This document shows positions 52,320-64,000 of a DNA stretch of 64,000 nt, piece by piece (within the stretch, counting starts at the first letter, position 1; each line of letters opens with the position of its first letter). The notes under the pieces were generated by a model. The model was not told the origin of the DNA. It was given only the letters and a program-made list of their open reading frames with translations, and ran no database searches. The stretch lies in the NCBI GenBank assembly GCA_022414725.1, contig CM039464.1:22210557-22274556 (forward strand), given 5' to 3'. A program made the translations under genes and the position numbers. The DNA comes from Microglena sp. YARC. Its lineage: Eukaryota; Chlorophyta; Chlorophyceae; Chlamydomonadales; Chlamydomonadaceae.

Positions 52320-55300
52320 TAAACTCTGCCGCCCGTGGGTTGTATCGACATGATTGTTTTTGTATCAACTATTGCTTGCGGTTCTCTATCCATATCGGAC
52401 ATGAAGTACGAAATCTGTTTTCTTGCCCCCCCCTCGGCCCATGCATTGTAGTTTTTCCCTACACCCACTGCTAGCATGTACTAGCAGTCTTGGGCTTCCC
52501 CTTGAACTATCTTGGGGCATCATCCATGCACTGATCACCTATCTATTCATGCATCTGTTACTGTCCATGCATTGCAGTTTTTCCCTACACCCACTGCTAA
52601 CATATACTAGCAGTCTTGGGGCAGCATCTATTTTAGCCACCAATTCATTTGCGACCTGGTTACAATGCCCATGCTTAGTGGTAGTGGTACTTGTACTTCC
52701 TACCCGTGTACTGATACTGGTACTTCCTACCCGTGTATTGATGCTGGCACTGGTACTCCCTAGCCTAGTACTGATATCGGTACTGGTACTTCCTACTTCT
52801 GGTGCTTGTACTTGTACCTCCTAGTACTGGGGCGGGTATACCCACATGTACTAGAACTTCCTGGCACCCACTGATATGTATGTTCACAAGCCGCACTTAA
52901 CTTGGCCCCATTTGCTGGCTTGTTATAAATTTGCTGCCAGATAATGTAAGCATACAAGCAAGATAGTTGACTTTGTAAAGAAACAACCGCCCGCTAAGCT
53001 TTGCTTTGTAGGCACTTCCAGACAAACTCGGATACTTGCTGGCACTGGTTCTTCCCACACCCATTCCTGGCAGATAGTGGCATTTGGTAACCACTGATCA
53101 ATCACTGATCAATCACTGACCAGTCACTGATCAATCCGCTAATTTGTTGCATTGTTTATGCCCATGCAAACCTGTACTTCCCACCCCCCTCGCCTGGCAT
53201 AAACTGGACGGAGGTTAATGCCTAGCTCAGTTATTTTGCTTATTTGTTGCATTGTTTATGCCCATGCTAACCTGTACTTCCCACCCCCCAGGCCTGGCAT
53301 AAACTGGAGGGAGGTTAATGCCTGGTTCTGTTATTTTGCTAATTTGTTGCATTATGTATGCCCAAGCTGACCTGAAACTTCCCAACACCCACATCTGGCA
53401 GATACTGTCAATTATTCAATGTCTGGTACCGCTCTTTCAAATCTGTTGCGTTGTTCATGCCCATGCTGTCCTGTACTTCCCAACACCCATATCTGGCATA
53501 TGCTGACAAGAATTCAACACCTGGTTCCGTTCTTTTGCTAATTTGTTGCATTGTTTATGCCCATGCTTACTGATACTTCCCAACATACACATCTGGCAGA
53601 TACTGGACAGACGTTAATGCCTGTTTCCGTTCTTTTGCTAATTTGTTGCATTGTTGATGCCCATGCTTACTGATACTTCCCGACATACACATCTGGCCTA
53701 TAATGGCAAGGGTTCTATGCCTGGAACCGCTCTTCCAAATTTTGTTTTGCATTGTTTATGCCCATGCTAACCTGTACTTCCCACCCCCCACGCCTGGCAT
53801 AAACTGCACGGAGGTTAATGCCTGGCTCAGTTCTTTTGATAATTTGTTGCATTGTTTTTGCCCATGCTTACTGATACTTCCCAACCCACATCTGGCAAAT
53901 ACTGACCATAATAAAATGCCTGGTTCCGTTATTTTGCTAATTTGTTGCATTGTTCATGTCCATGCTTACTGATACTTCCCAACACCTACATCTGGCAGAT
54001 ACTGTCAATTATTCATTGTCTGATACCGCTCTTCCAAATCTGTAGCGTTGTTTATGCCCATGCTGACCTGTACTTCCCAACACCCACACCTGGCAGATAC
54101 TGGCAGGAATTCAATGCCTGGTACCGCGCTGAGCTGGCCAATGGTACTAGACCCTCGGTTGTTGTCGTTGATCGTTGGTATGAAAAGGTGCGAGACTGGA
54201 TTTGTATTTCAGGTTGTGGGCACTGTTTCTTTTTTGGGCTGCCCATGGCAGCTTCTAGCCAGCTCCATCAGCCAGCCACTAGGTCAAGCCTCAAGTTTCC
54301 AGCTGCATTCGAATGTCAGTCTTATCAGCTTTCAGGCGCACTAGTTAGCATCTGGTTCGGCCAAAGGACAGGTAAAGGGAGCTGCCTAGAAGCTGCTGCG
54401 GGTAGCCCAAAGCAGAAGCAGTGGTTGTGCCTTTGTCGGATGATGATGGTATTATATTTGTAGAATCAATTATCACTGTCGCACGAACTCAAGGCCCCTG
54501 TCGTTCAAACAATTGTTTGGGGTTCTGTTTATCAATTCTGTTGGTATGTGAAGGTGAGAGACCAGGGAGCGTCTAGGAAGTTACTCGTATATCACATCAT
54601 CAATTAGGGCCCACCGAGAAAAAAGTAAAATCTATTTGCGGAGGGAGTACATCTCGCCCCCCCCCCCTCCAAAACAAGTGGGTGTGTGGGGGGTGGGTGG
54701 GGAGTGGGTGTGTGTGTGGGGGGGGGGGGGGCAGACATGGCCCCAGCCAACAATTCGACTGCTCGCCGTCTTCAGCAGTAATATTTACGATGCAATTAAA
54801 ATCATTTTTTGTTGTCGTTATTGAACTTCATTTTTTACTTGGTTAAAATGGTCTACCAGCCTTCTGGCTGCTCACCCTCTTTGGGCGGGGTAGACGTGGT
54901 AGTGTAAACATACAAAAAGTACACTACAACATTACACTACGTCACTTTGACAGCCAATTTCCTAACCCATTTCACATCACTTTCCCAACCCATTTCATTT
55001 CCCAACCCATTTCCCAACCCATTTCCCGACTACATTACTATCCCAACCCATTTCTCAACCCATTTCATTTCACTTCACTTTCCCAACCCATTTCCCGTCT
55101 GCATCACTTTCCTAACCCATTTCCCAACCCATTTCATTTCACTTCACTTTTCCAACCCATTTCCCAACCCATTTCCCAACAACCCATTTCCCAACCCATT
55201 TCCCAACCCATTTCCCAACCCATCTCCCAACCCATTTCCCAACCCATCTCCCAACAACCCATTTCCCAACCCATTTCCCAACCCATTTCCCAACCCATCT

Positions 55301-58300
55301 CCCAACCCATTTCCCAATCCATCTCCCAACCCATTTCCCAACCCATTTCCCAACCCATTTCCCAACAACCCATTTCCCAACCCATTTCCCAACCCATTTT
55401 CCAACCATTTCCAACCCATTTTCCCAACCCATTTTCCAACCCATTTCCCAACCCATTTCCCAACCCATTTCCCAACCCATTTTCCAACCCAACCCATTTT
55501 CCAACCCATTTCCCAACCCATTTCCCAACCCATTTCCCAACCCATTTTCCAACCCATGTCGAACCCATTTCCCGACTATATCACTTTCCCAACCCATTTC
55601 AACTTCTATCATAACGAATATCACAATCTCATCCCCCTCCCCTGCTGCCCTACAACAGAGTGCCCCACAACCAACCGCAACCAACCACCAACAGAATGTA
55701 GCCATTGTGTGGCCTAACAAGGATGTCCACCAACCACTAACCACCGACCACAACCAACCACCAACTACCGCCACACACCATCCACAGACCCCCCGCCCCC
55801 CCCCCCCCCCCAACACACACACACACCACACCACTACCACCACCACCAGCAACTACCAACCCACACCCATCGACCAAACCACCAGCCAACCACCAAAAGA
55901 ATGCGGCCACTGTCTGGCCTAACAAGGACGCCCGCCCCCCCCCCCACACACCCCCCCCACCCCAGCCTACCCAACCACCAACAACCGACCACGAACAGAA
56001 TGCGGCCAATGCATGGCCTAACAAGAATGACTGCCCCACCCCAACCACCCACCAACAGAATGCGGTCAATGGCGTGGCCTAACAAGGACGTCCGCCCCCC
56101 CCCCCCACCACCCACCCACCCACCCCTTGCCCCACCCTACCCACTCCCAACCACCAACGGACCAACAGAATGCGGTCAATGCGTGGCCTAACAGGGACAA
56201 CCGCCCCCCCCCCCCACACCCCCCTTACCACACACCACCACCACCCTACCCAACCACCAACCACCAACAGAATGCGATCAATGCGCGCCTAACAAGGACG
56301 ACCGCCCCCCACCAACCCCCCACCTACCTACCCCACCCACCAACCCCCACCCCCACCCACCCCCACCAACCACCAACCTCCAACAGAATGCGGCCAATTG
56401 CGTGGCCTAACAAGGACGATCGCCTCCCACCAATCCCCCACCTCACCCTACCCACCCACCAACCACCAACCCTACCCCCACCAACCACCAACCACCAACA
56501 GAATGCGGTCAATGCGTGGCCTAACAAGGAGGACCGACCTAGTGGAAAGGATGCCCGCTCACATGCCAAGAGTCTGCGGAGTACAGATGAGGTGGGTGCA
56601 CTGTCTATTTACATCTTCCGCAGGGTGGGAGGGGGGGGGATTACAGCTTCTTTCAGGGCAGCAGGGGGGGGGGGGGGGGGTAAAGCTTCTTTCCTTGTCC
56701 TACTATCCCTGTCCTACTCGAACAGCACTGACCCCTTGTATCCTTGTCCTACTCAAACAGGTGAAGGCTTACTTCCAGCGGTACAGGGCTGTGAAGAAAG
56801 TCAAGGGCAAGGCCACCAATGAAGACAGTGAAGTCTATCCCCACAGCCAGGGGACCGCTGCCCCCACATGCACCCTGGACACCCCCGCATCCGCCCTCGA
56901 GAGGATGCCCAACCGAACGGAAGTCATGTATGAGGCCTCTCTGGCTTCCCTGTGCCCCCAACATGTGAAGAAGGTCGCTAGCATGGGCCAGCAGGGCACA
57001 AACCTGACCGACCCCCTCTTCCCACGCAGCCCTCAGAACCTGCCCCCTCTGGAGCTCCTCAGCGCAGAAAACCGTGACCCCTTCGGCTCGTTCACTGCCA
57101 ACCATTCCCTGGTACCTGAGCGCCTCACTGCCTCCAACCCCCTCCCCTTGTACCAACCCCAAAACAGCCCAGAGGCTAAACGACTCTCTGCCTCCACCCC
57201 CCTCCCTATGTACCCACCCCAAACCGGCCGAGAGGCTAAGCGACTCTCTGCTCCCGATCCCCTGCCCTTGTACCACCCCAACACAGTGCCCTCCTCTACT
57301 ATGACTGTCACCACATGCGTCAAGGGTGAACCCACTCATGAGAAAGACCCCTGGGCTATGGGCATCCACTCCTTCAAGCCACAGAACCAACAACATGTGC
57401 AGCACCAAGAGCAACAGGTACCGCACCATGAACAACCCCGGCAGCGAGAGAGGGAACACCAACACCAAGCTCGACACCAGGAACTGCACCAACACCACGT
57501 CCAACACTGGGAACAACACCAACCCCAGGAACAACACCAACCCCGGGATGAACACCAGCGCCAGGAACAACACCAACACCAACACCGGGAACAGTACCAA
57601 CACCAAGAGCACCTGGTGCAGCACTCCCTCCAACGCCCCAACTCGCAGCAGCACATGACAGAAGGATTTCCCTCTAGCCCTTGCGGAGTCAAGCAGGAAC
57701 AGCACCAGTACCGGGAACAACAGCAACGCCAGGAACAGCACCGACACCAGGAAGAGTATATACACCAGGAAGAACACCAACACCAGGAACAGGAGATGCA
57801 GCACTCCCTCCAACGCCCCAACTCGCTGCATCACATGGCAGAAGGATTCCCCTCTAGCCCTTGCGGAGTCAATCAGGAACAACACCAATACCGGGAACAA
57901 CACCAACGCCAGGAACAGCACCGACACCAGGTAGAGCATGTAAAATGGGAACAACACCAACACCAGGAACAGGAGATGCGGCTCTCCCTCCACCGCCCTC
58001 ACTCGCAGCAGCATATGGCTGAGGGCTTCTTCAGGAGTCCTTTCATGGTCAAGCAGCAACAGGGTCGTATGCACGCCCCCCCTATGCGCCACTCCACCTT
58101 CCATGCGCCATCGTCGATGGCTAACACCTCGGATGTCATGGACAGTCTCGAAGACCCTCGTAGGGCTTCCAGCACACCACAAATGCCATGGGACATGAGC
58201 CAGCAGAGAGAGCAACACGCACATCAACAGCAGCACCAACACCAACAGCAGCAACAGATGCATGCCAGCAACATCACCAACACGAGCACCAACATCACCA

Positions 58301-60584
58301 ACAGCAACAGATGCACGCCAGGCTTTAACGGCTGCTCAACGCAGGCCTCCCTCTCTCCCATGGACTGCGACATACCGGAGCGTACAAACTACCCCTCCCT
58401 CTCCTCTGAAAAATTCGATTATGACCTTGATCTATACGGCCCCCCCCACCAGGCTCCCTACCATGGACGGCCGAGGCACACAGGCATATCCCCTCGCCAG
58501 CACACCATCTCTGACCCTGGTAGCTTTGCCTCAGGAGGGCCCTCCATGCCCCCCCCTCTGTTCCAGCCCCCAGTGCCAGCCGCGCATACAGCGGGCGCAG
58601 CCCCCCCGCTGTCTGCAGTCACCAACGTGATGTCCATAGACAGCCTGGACCTCGTCGTGAATGGAACCAACATCGCTGTTTCCTCTACGGGTGACAAGCA
58701 GGCCCCCCCCCCCGCCCCCCCCCTTGCTTCCATGTCTGCCTTTGGCTCCAAATTCTCTGACCTGGTAGACACCCTCCCTTCCTCTGGTGAGAGGGATCTT
58801 CCTAAATTGGACACCCTGATGTGTATGAAGCCCCCTGGAGACGGCGGCGGTTTCGCCAATCCCAACCTATCATTCATGCCCAGCTGGTTGCTCCCCTCCC
58901 CTCTCCCCTCCGCCCACCTCAGCGACCAACCCAGCTGGGTGCCCAACCAGATCGGGCTTGCCCCCACACCGGAACACCCTGCCCCCTCGCCCCTGGGCCC
59001 CTTCTCTCTAGCATCTCCTCCTTTCCACCCCCACCCCTGTAAGGAGCATAGGGGTTACTCCACAGGTGGAGCTCTCCATACCTCCTCTATGTCCCCCATA
59101 CCAAGCTTCAACCCCATGAACGCCCCTGCCCCCAACTCCCCCACTGCTGCCCCCCCCAGTGCCCTCCAGTCCTGTTTCGAGGGTCCCCGGGCGAACAGCT
59201 CCCCCCGTGCCCAGCTGGGGACACGCCAGTCTGCGCCCCCCATCCGGAAACTGTACTACGAACACTTGTATAAGGACCTGGAGCAATCCAAGGGCATGCA
59301 AAGCTCATCAGGCGGTACTAGCTCCGGTAGTGCCAGTGGTGACCTCCCCCCCTTGACCATGTCCCAGTCAAACCCTGGATCCAATGCCCTGCTGCCTCAC
59401 GAGCTCGCCCTCGCCAGCTCAGGCAGCCACGGCACCTCCTCCCAAGGCCCCCCTGTGCCCACAGCGCCCCCGGCGACGTTGAAGTCCGCGTTTATGGACC
59501 GCCAGACGTCTATCGCATCGCCCTTCAACACCGCCGCCTTCACCTCCCTCTCAGACCAACTCCAGCTGCCCACTAGCCACGCCCTGCTAGGTGCCGCCGG
59601 CCCCACACAGGTAAGGGTAAGCTGGTCAGCACCTAGCTCATCAGCACTTCTTTTCCCCAACCACCTACACTCTAAACCTACACCCTAAAACCACCTAAAC
59701 CACTTAAACCCGAGTGCTCACCAGCTCAGTTCTAGCCACGCCCCGCTAGGCGCCGCCGGTCCTACGCAGGTAGGGAGAAGCTGGTCAGCACCTAGCTGGT
59801 TTATGTTTATATTTATTTGGCTGAGACAAGCTTCTAAGGAGGTGATGTATGTTTCACGCGTGAAATTATCAGGTAGGGGGTGGACAGAGGTTGCAGCGTC
59901 CCTAATGCAGGGGTAGGGAGAAGCTGTTCAGCACCTAGCTCGTCAGCACTTTTCCCAAACCACCTAAACCCTAAACCTACACCCTAAAACCACCTAGAAC
60001 CCTAAACCCTAAACCTGAACCACCTAGAACCCTAAACCACTTAAACCCAAGTGCTGACCAGCTTAGTCCTGACCAGCTCCCCCCTACTCCCTGCACAGGG
60101 TCGCATGCAGGAGCAGCGTAGCCACAGCATGGGTCTCCCTACCCCCACCCCGGACTTCCCCCTCAACGCCGAATTCCCCGCTGTTTATACTGCCGCCGCC
60201 GCCCGCATGTGCCCCCTCACACGCTCGGGCTCCATCCCCGGCCTGCTCAACCGAACCAACAGACCAACAGGGGCCGACCTGGCTGCTGCCGCACTGCGCT
60301 CCCACAGTGCCTTCCAGTTTGAGGGCCTCAACGATCAGGACTCCCTCGACATGTTAAAGCTCCAGGTCTCTGAGTGGCCTTTACTCGATTCAGGTGCTAG
60401 GGTAGGGACCTTCGGGAGTGAGGGTCCTGAGCTGCCCTCTGCTCTGCCTGCGAATGAGATCAGCTGGGCCATGTCTCAGAACCCCTCACTCGAGTTGCTG
60501 AGGAGCATCGAACAGACAAACAGTCAGAACGGCCAGGCAGAGCCCAGCCAGTCCCATAGGGCTATCCCTACCACGGCCTGCTAG
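50569..60584 (+). CDS. Homeodomain-like transcription factor with Gln/His-rich region, five exons
   Basis: Exons: 50569-50681, 54097-54187, 56550-56591, 56761-59610 and 60099-60584; borders are AG/GT and phases join, giving about 1,193 residues. The N-terminus is basic ([15 protein letters not shown]). Residues 39-95 resemble a homeodomain: helix 1 [13 protein letters not shown], and a recognition helix [14 protein letters not shown], comparable to QVKVWFQNRRAKWK with Tyr for Trp and Arg for Asn51. The loop between helices is longer than usual, as in WOX-type domains. Exon 4 is long, with Gln/His-rich tracts (about residues 293-491 and 563-583) and many Ser/Pro, as in activation domains. No other DNA-binding domain is seen. 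Binding function is inferred. Confidence 0.65.
50682..53059 (+). other. Intron 1 of the homeodomain-like gene, first part
   Basis: Holds long homopolymers (G run 51071-51094, A run near 51871, G run near 52102, C run 52288-52317). A 67-bp direct repeat (AACTATCTCGGGGCATCATC type) lies at 50997 and 52497, and a tandem pair of about 122 bp near 52440-52615. No gene. Confidence 0.7.
53060..54096 (+). repeat. Acceptor-edge array before exon 2 of the homeodomain-like gene (nine or more decoys)
   Basis: Units of about 100 bp, each ending CACACCTGGCAG-like and followed by a copy of the first 35-40 bases of exon 2 ([10 protein letters not shown]). The CTGGCA word lies near 53194, 53292, 53393, 53491, 53591, 53693, 53791, 53890 and 53991, with the real acceptor at 54096. 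An older copy may lie at 53068. Confidence 0.92.
54247..54398. mobile_element. MITE-like element with GAGCTGCC inverted ends
   Basis: Starts GGCAGCTTCTAGCCAGCTCC and ends GGAGCTGCCTAGAAGCTGCT. It lies in intron 2 of the homeodomain-like gene, 60 bases after the donor. Confidence 0.6.
54958..55605 (+). repeat. CCCAACCCATTT minisatellite
   Basis: About 50 copies of the 12-mer with small variants. Open frames on both strands (NPFP repeats plus; GNGL/EMGW repeats minus) follow from the 12-bp period and are not genes. Confidence 0.95.
55690..56549 (+). repeat. Intron-end array before exon 3 of the homeodomain-like gene
   Basis: Eight units of about 60-200 bp carrying AACAGAATGCGG then TGGCCTAACAAGGAC, with C-rich spacers. 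Positions are near 55691, 55897, 55995, 56053, 56165, 56267, 56381 and 56498. The last unit is the one that leads into exon 3. Confidence 0.88.
59650..60098 (+). repeat. Donor-edge copies of exon 4 and telomere-like words in intron 4
   Basis: 59727-59769 repeats the exon end (TAGCCACGCCCCGCTAGG to CGCAG) and donor GTAGGGAGAAGCTGG; a partial third donor copy lies near 59910. CCTAAACC/CCCTAAAAC words cluster at 59675-59705 and 59955-60050. The real donor is at 59611. Confidence 0.85.
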
Positions 60585-61530
60585 AGGCCAGTTGCAATAC
60601 GGCACTACAGGGTGTGAGGTGCAGTACGGCACAACATGGTGCGAGGTGTAATACGGCACTATTCCTGCAGCAGGGCACCAGGCAAACAGTCAGAATGACC
60701 AGGCAGAGCCCAGCCAGTCCCATAGGGCTATCCCTACCACGGCCTGCTAGAGGCGAGTTGCAATACGGCACTACAGGGTGCGAGGTGCAGTACGGCACAA
60801 CATGGTGTGAGGTGTAATACGGCACTATTCCTGCAGCAGGGCACCAGGCAAACAGTCAGAATGACCAGGCAGAGCCTAGCCTGTCCCATACGGCAACTCT
60901 ACCATGGCCTGCTAGAGGCGAGTTGCAATACGGCACTACAGGGTGTGAGGTGCAGTACGGCACTACATGGTGTGCAGTGTAGTACGGCACTGTTCCTACA
61001 GCAGGGCACCAGGCAAACAGTCAGAATGGCCAGGCAGAGCCCAGCCAGTCCCTTCGGGCATTCCCTCCCACGGCACTGCAGGGTGCCAGGTGCAGTACGA
61101 CGCTACGGACTGTGAGGTGCAATACGGTACTGTTCCTGCAGCAGGGCTTGAGGCAAACAGTCAGAATGGCCAGGCAGAGCCCAGCCAGTCGCTTAGGGCA
61201 ATCCCTACCACGGCCTGCTAGAGGCGATTTGCAATCCGGCACTACAGGGTGTGAGGTGCAGTACGGCTCTACAGCCAGACCCTTAGGGCAATCCCTACCC
61301 CTGCTTGTTAAAGGGGCATAGCCCTTTGTCCCCCAAATACTCTCTCAAATATGGTATAAAAAACCCTTCACCCCAGAGTTGCAATGCGGCACTACAGGGC
61401 GCAAGGTGCAGTACGGCACTACAGCCAGTCCCTTTGGGCAATCCCTACCCCTTCTTGCTTGAGTTGCAGAACGGCACTACAGGGTGCGAGGTGCAGTACG
61501 GCACTACAACCTGTCCCTTAGGGCAATCCA
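60585..61530 (+). repeat. Tandem copies of the gene's 3' coding end
   Basis: The last 22 or so codons of exon 5 with the TAG stop are repeated downstream. The CAGTCAGAA word lies at 60521 (real), 60687, 60853, 61018 and 61158, spaced 166, 166, 165 and 140. A 90-base spacer with GCACTACAGGGTGYGAGG follows each. Three decayed copies lie at 61270-61530. Confidence 0.92.
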
Positions 61531-61760
61531 ACCCCTGCTTGCAAGAGACAAAGTGCCCACTACACTGTTGGTGCTGCAATTCACACCAGTGTTTTTTTAC
61601 TTTGTGCAAAGCTCAAAGTGCGGTCTGTATATGCAGGTGCACCGCACCACCACACTTTGGCATTACTGGCTATTCAGTCAGACTGAACGCAACCTAGTGC
61701 ATGTGAGGGTGGCTCAATCTATCAATCAGTCGTTCATGACAAACATAGCTTTCCGTTTCA
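61531..61760. other. No gene recognised
   Basis: Ordinary mixed sequence between the tail array and the next MITE copy; nothing identifiable. Confidence 0.4.
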
Positions 61761-61976
61761 GCTACGAGCAGCAGCTTCTAGGTAGCTCCCCTGACTGGCT
61801 ATTCAGCCAAACTGAACGCGACCCAGTGCATGTGAGGCGGGCACAAGCAGCTGCACAGACCTGCTGAAATAGTTGGGTAAAGCACAGTGTCTGGCTCAGA
61901 GAGCTGCCTGGAAGGGGCAAACAAAATTGTCTGGCTCAGAGAGCTGCCCAGAAGCCGAAAAGAAAGGCTATGGCTG
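61761..61976. mobile_element. MITE-like element with GAGCTGCC inverted ends
   Basis: Starts GCTACGAGCAGCAGCTTCTA and ends GAGCTGCCCAGAAGC with a preceding duplicate of GGCTCAGAGAGCTGCC. It shares CCCTGACTGGCTATTC with the copy at 63547. Confidence 0.55.
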
Positions 61977-62199
61977 AAAACTTCAGGGACTCGTACTCGG
62001 GAGTGACAATTTTACTCCCAAATAAGAGTTTGAAAAGCCCTTCCATTTCAAGCGGGGGCAATTAGTTTATTTGGCACAGCCAGCAAGGCTCAAAAAGTGT
62101 GAAAATGTACATAACAATTTGGAAAAAAAGCAGGTTGTGGCTCTTGTGACTTGGGAATCAATTGGGAATAAAACTCTCAAAATCAGAGAGCTGTCTCAG

Positions 62200-62520
62200 G
62201 GATATCATAAATAGTGAAATAGCCTAAATAGCCTGTCCTAGAAGCTTCTACAATAGCCTAAATAATACAATAGCCTAAATAGCCTGTCCTACAAGCTTCT
62301 ACTCATAGCCTAAATAGCAAAATACCTTAATTTGCCTGTCCTAGAAGCTTCTGCAGTAGCCTAAATAATAAATTAGCCTAAATAGCCTGTCCTCGAAGCT
62401 GCAACACGTAACGTAAATAGCAAAATACCCTAATTTGCCAGTCCTAGAAGCTTCTACAATAGCCTAAATAATAAAATAGCCCAAATAGCCTGTCCTAGAA
62501 GCTGCTACGAATATCCCAAA
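62200..62520 (+). repeat. About 52-bp tandem repeat around TAGAAGCTTCTA
   Basis: Six units of the AGCCTGTCCTAGAAGCTTCT type with TAGCCTAAATA. The core TAGAAGCTTCTA is a 12-base palindrome. Non-coding. Flanking sequence to 62885 shows nothing else except a half MITE end near 62704. Confidence 0.88.
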
Positions 62521-62885
62521 AGAAAAACACTCTTGTGACTCCTAAATAAGAGTCTGGATACCCCTGGAGGGAATAAGTTTGTTTGGTACCGCCTGAGTGG
62601 CCCAAAATTTGTGAAAATGCACATCTCAAAATGTTGGGCATAAAAACAGGTTTTGGCTATTGTGACTTGGGAATCAATTGGGGTGTACAACTCTCAAAAG
62701 CACAGAGCTGCCCAGAAGCTGCTACGAGTAGCCCAAGAGAAACACACTCTTGTCACTTACACACAAGAGTCTGGAGACCCTTTCCATGCAGAGGGAATTG
62801 GTTTGTTTGGTATAGCCAGTGATACTCCAAATTTGAAATATACATTTCTCGGGTGGGGATATATAATGGGGATATATAAATATAA

Positions 62886-63530
62886 AGTACGTCTTATTAT
62901 TACGAGGCTTGAGGTTGAGGTGGCCAGCCTGTTTGCTTTCACTGGGGCCGACCACCAATCGGTGGGGGATAAATAAATTGTACGCCTTATTATGAGGCGT
63001 GAGAGGTGGGAGCCAGCCTGTTTGCTTTCACTGGGGCCAACCACCAATCGGTGGGCGATAAATACATAAATAAATAGTATGCCTTATTACGAGGTGCGAG
63101 GTGTTGGGAGCCAGTCTGTTTGTTTTCACTGGGGCCAACCACTAATCGGTTGGAGATTATTAAATATATAAATAGTATGCCTTATTACGAGGTGCGAGGT
63201 GTTGGGAGCCAGTCTGTTTGTTTTCACTGGGGCCAACCACAAATCGGTTGGAGATTAATAAATATAGAAATAGTACGTCTTATTAAGAGGTGCGAGGTGT
63301 TGGGAGCCAGCCTGTTTGTTTTCACTGGGGCCAACTACCAAGCGGTAGGAAATAAATAAATAGTATGCCTTATTACGAGGCGTGAGGTGGCGAAGCCAGC
63401 CCGTTTGCTTTCACTGGGGCCAACCACCAATCGGTGGGATATACTTCAGTAACTAGCACGCCTTATTACGAGATGTGGGGTTGAGGGGGCCCGCCCGTTT
63501 GCTTTCACTGGGGCCAACCACCAGCACTGT
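62886..63530 (+). repeat. Seven-copy array of a 90-98-bp repeat
   Basis: Each unit has ACGCCTTATTACGAGGCGTG or a variant, then CCTGTTTGCTTTCACTGGGG, CCAACCACCAATCGGTGGG and an AAATAAATA linker. A single copy occurs in the poly(A)-binding protein gene (38311-38390), and the hairpin plus linker recur in the RSPH14-like intron array. Confidence 0.92.
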
Positions 63531-63546
63531 TTTTTATTTTCAGCTA

Positions 63547-63705
63547 TGAGCATCAGCTTCTATGCAGCTCCCCTGACTGGCTATTCGGCTGAACCTGGTG
63601 CTATCAGTGCACCTTCAAGCTGACACAACCAACTGTCCAAAATAACTGAAATGTGTTGGTATAGCCCAGTGGCTGCCTCGAGGAGCTGCCTAGAAGCTGG
63701 TAAGA
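63547..63705. mobile_element. MITE-like element with GAGCTGCC inverted ends
   Basis: Starts GAGCATCAGCTTCTATGCAG and ends GGAGCTGCCTAGAAGCTGG. Confidence 0.6.
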
Positions 63706-63714
63706 AAATCCGAA

Positions 63715-63940
63715 AGATAAGTTCTATGCAGCGTCGCAAGCTATGTTAAAAATTGGCAGAGAGGTGTTTGCGACGGAGCAACAGGTGGCAACGGAAGCAA
63801 ATTAGTTATGAGATTGTTGGCTGACGTGTTAGGCTTTGTCTCGGTCAGACAGATAGTTGGTCAGACGGTCGGACAGATAAATGGGTAACCCTGGGGGGTC
63901 CCGCCCCCTTGAAGAGGGGGCACCGCCAAAAATCTGAAAG
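63715..63940 (+). repeat. Dispersed repeat with decayed palindrome
   Basis: Colinear with the minus-strand copy at 31287-31520: TATGCAGCGTCGCAAG, AATTGGCAGAGAG, TTAGTTATGAGA, GTTGGCTGACGTGT, GGGTAACCCTGGGGG and CACCGCCAAAAAT. The right arm of the palindrome is mutated here. Confidence 0.85.
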
Positions 63941-64000
63941 CAAGTCCCTGATCCCACTGCGCACTTACCCTATTGCTGCATTCAGTGGGTAGGTGGGATT

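Noticed and set aside
54947..55852. Four long overlapping frames on both strands (NPFP, GNGL and WVGK repeats)
   Set aside because: All come from the CCCAACCCATTT minisatellite, whose 12-bp period keeps frames open.
57336..58263. Long minus-strand frames rich in Cys, Trp and Leu
   Set aside because: Antisense shadows of the Gln/His-rich exon 4 of the homeodomain-like gene.

Overview
This looks like nuclear DNA of a green alga with a large, repeat-rich genome and flagellated cells. The host genes are intron-rich. They include a cytoplasmic poly(A)-binding protein with a green-lineage type C-terminus, a radial-spoke armadillo protein resembling RSPH14, and a homeodomain-like regulator. Short telomere-like tracts are of the TTTAGGG/TTTTAGGG type. 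The tyrosine-recombinase retroelement with an inverted recombinase gene recalls Kangaroo of Volvox. The species cannot be named from the sequence.

The left 27 kb is transposon territory. A TAGGG pentamer satellite (686-1241) is followed by a three-level nest. The outer element (2089-15054) is a DIRS/Kangaroo-like retrotransposon with split direct repeats A1, B1, A2 and B2. Its recombinase reads forward between A1 and B1; its gag and RT/RNase H reads backward between A2 and B2. An LTR element (4411-11057, 5-bp duplication GCAGG) lies inside it. A non-autonomous CACTA element (7201-9224, 3-bp duplication TCA) lies inside that. Next comes a chimeric LTR element (15402-25347) bounded by the duplication CACTG: a small non-autonomous element joined to a chromodomain Gypsy whose 5' LTR has lost its U3. 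From 25.3 to 27 kb there are hairpin-rich repeats and a segmental duplication.

The right part carries host genes. The RSPH14-like gene (28101-33890, minus) and the poly(A)-binding protein gene (34550-45226, plus, ten exons) are divergent. A doubtful secreted-protein locus lies near 46.5-48.1 kb. The homeodomain-like gene (50569-60584, plus, five exons, about 1,193 residues) follows. Exon phases were checked by hand and agree across nearly all junctions.

The most striking pattern is that introns of all three host genes are filled with tandem arrays, each unit of which carries a copy of the adjoining exon edge with its splice site. Upstream arrays repeat the acceptor plus the first few dozen bases of the exon. 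Downstream arrays repeat the last bases of the exon plus the donor. At least ten intron edges show this, with up to 13 decoys and in one case an exact 91-bp period. I know of no named class for this and report it as the candidate undescribed phenomenon.
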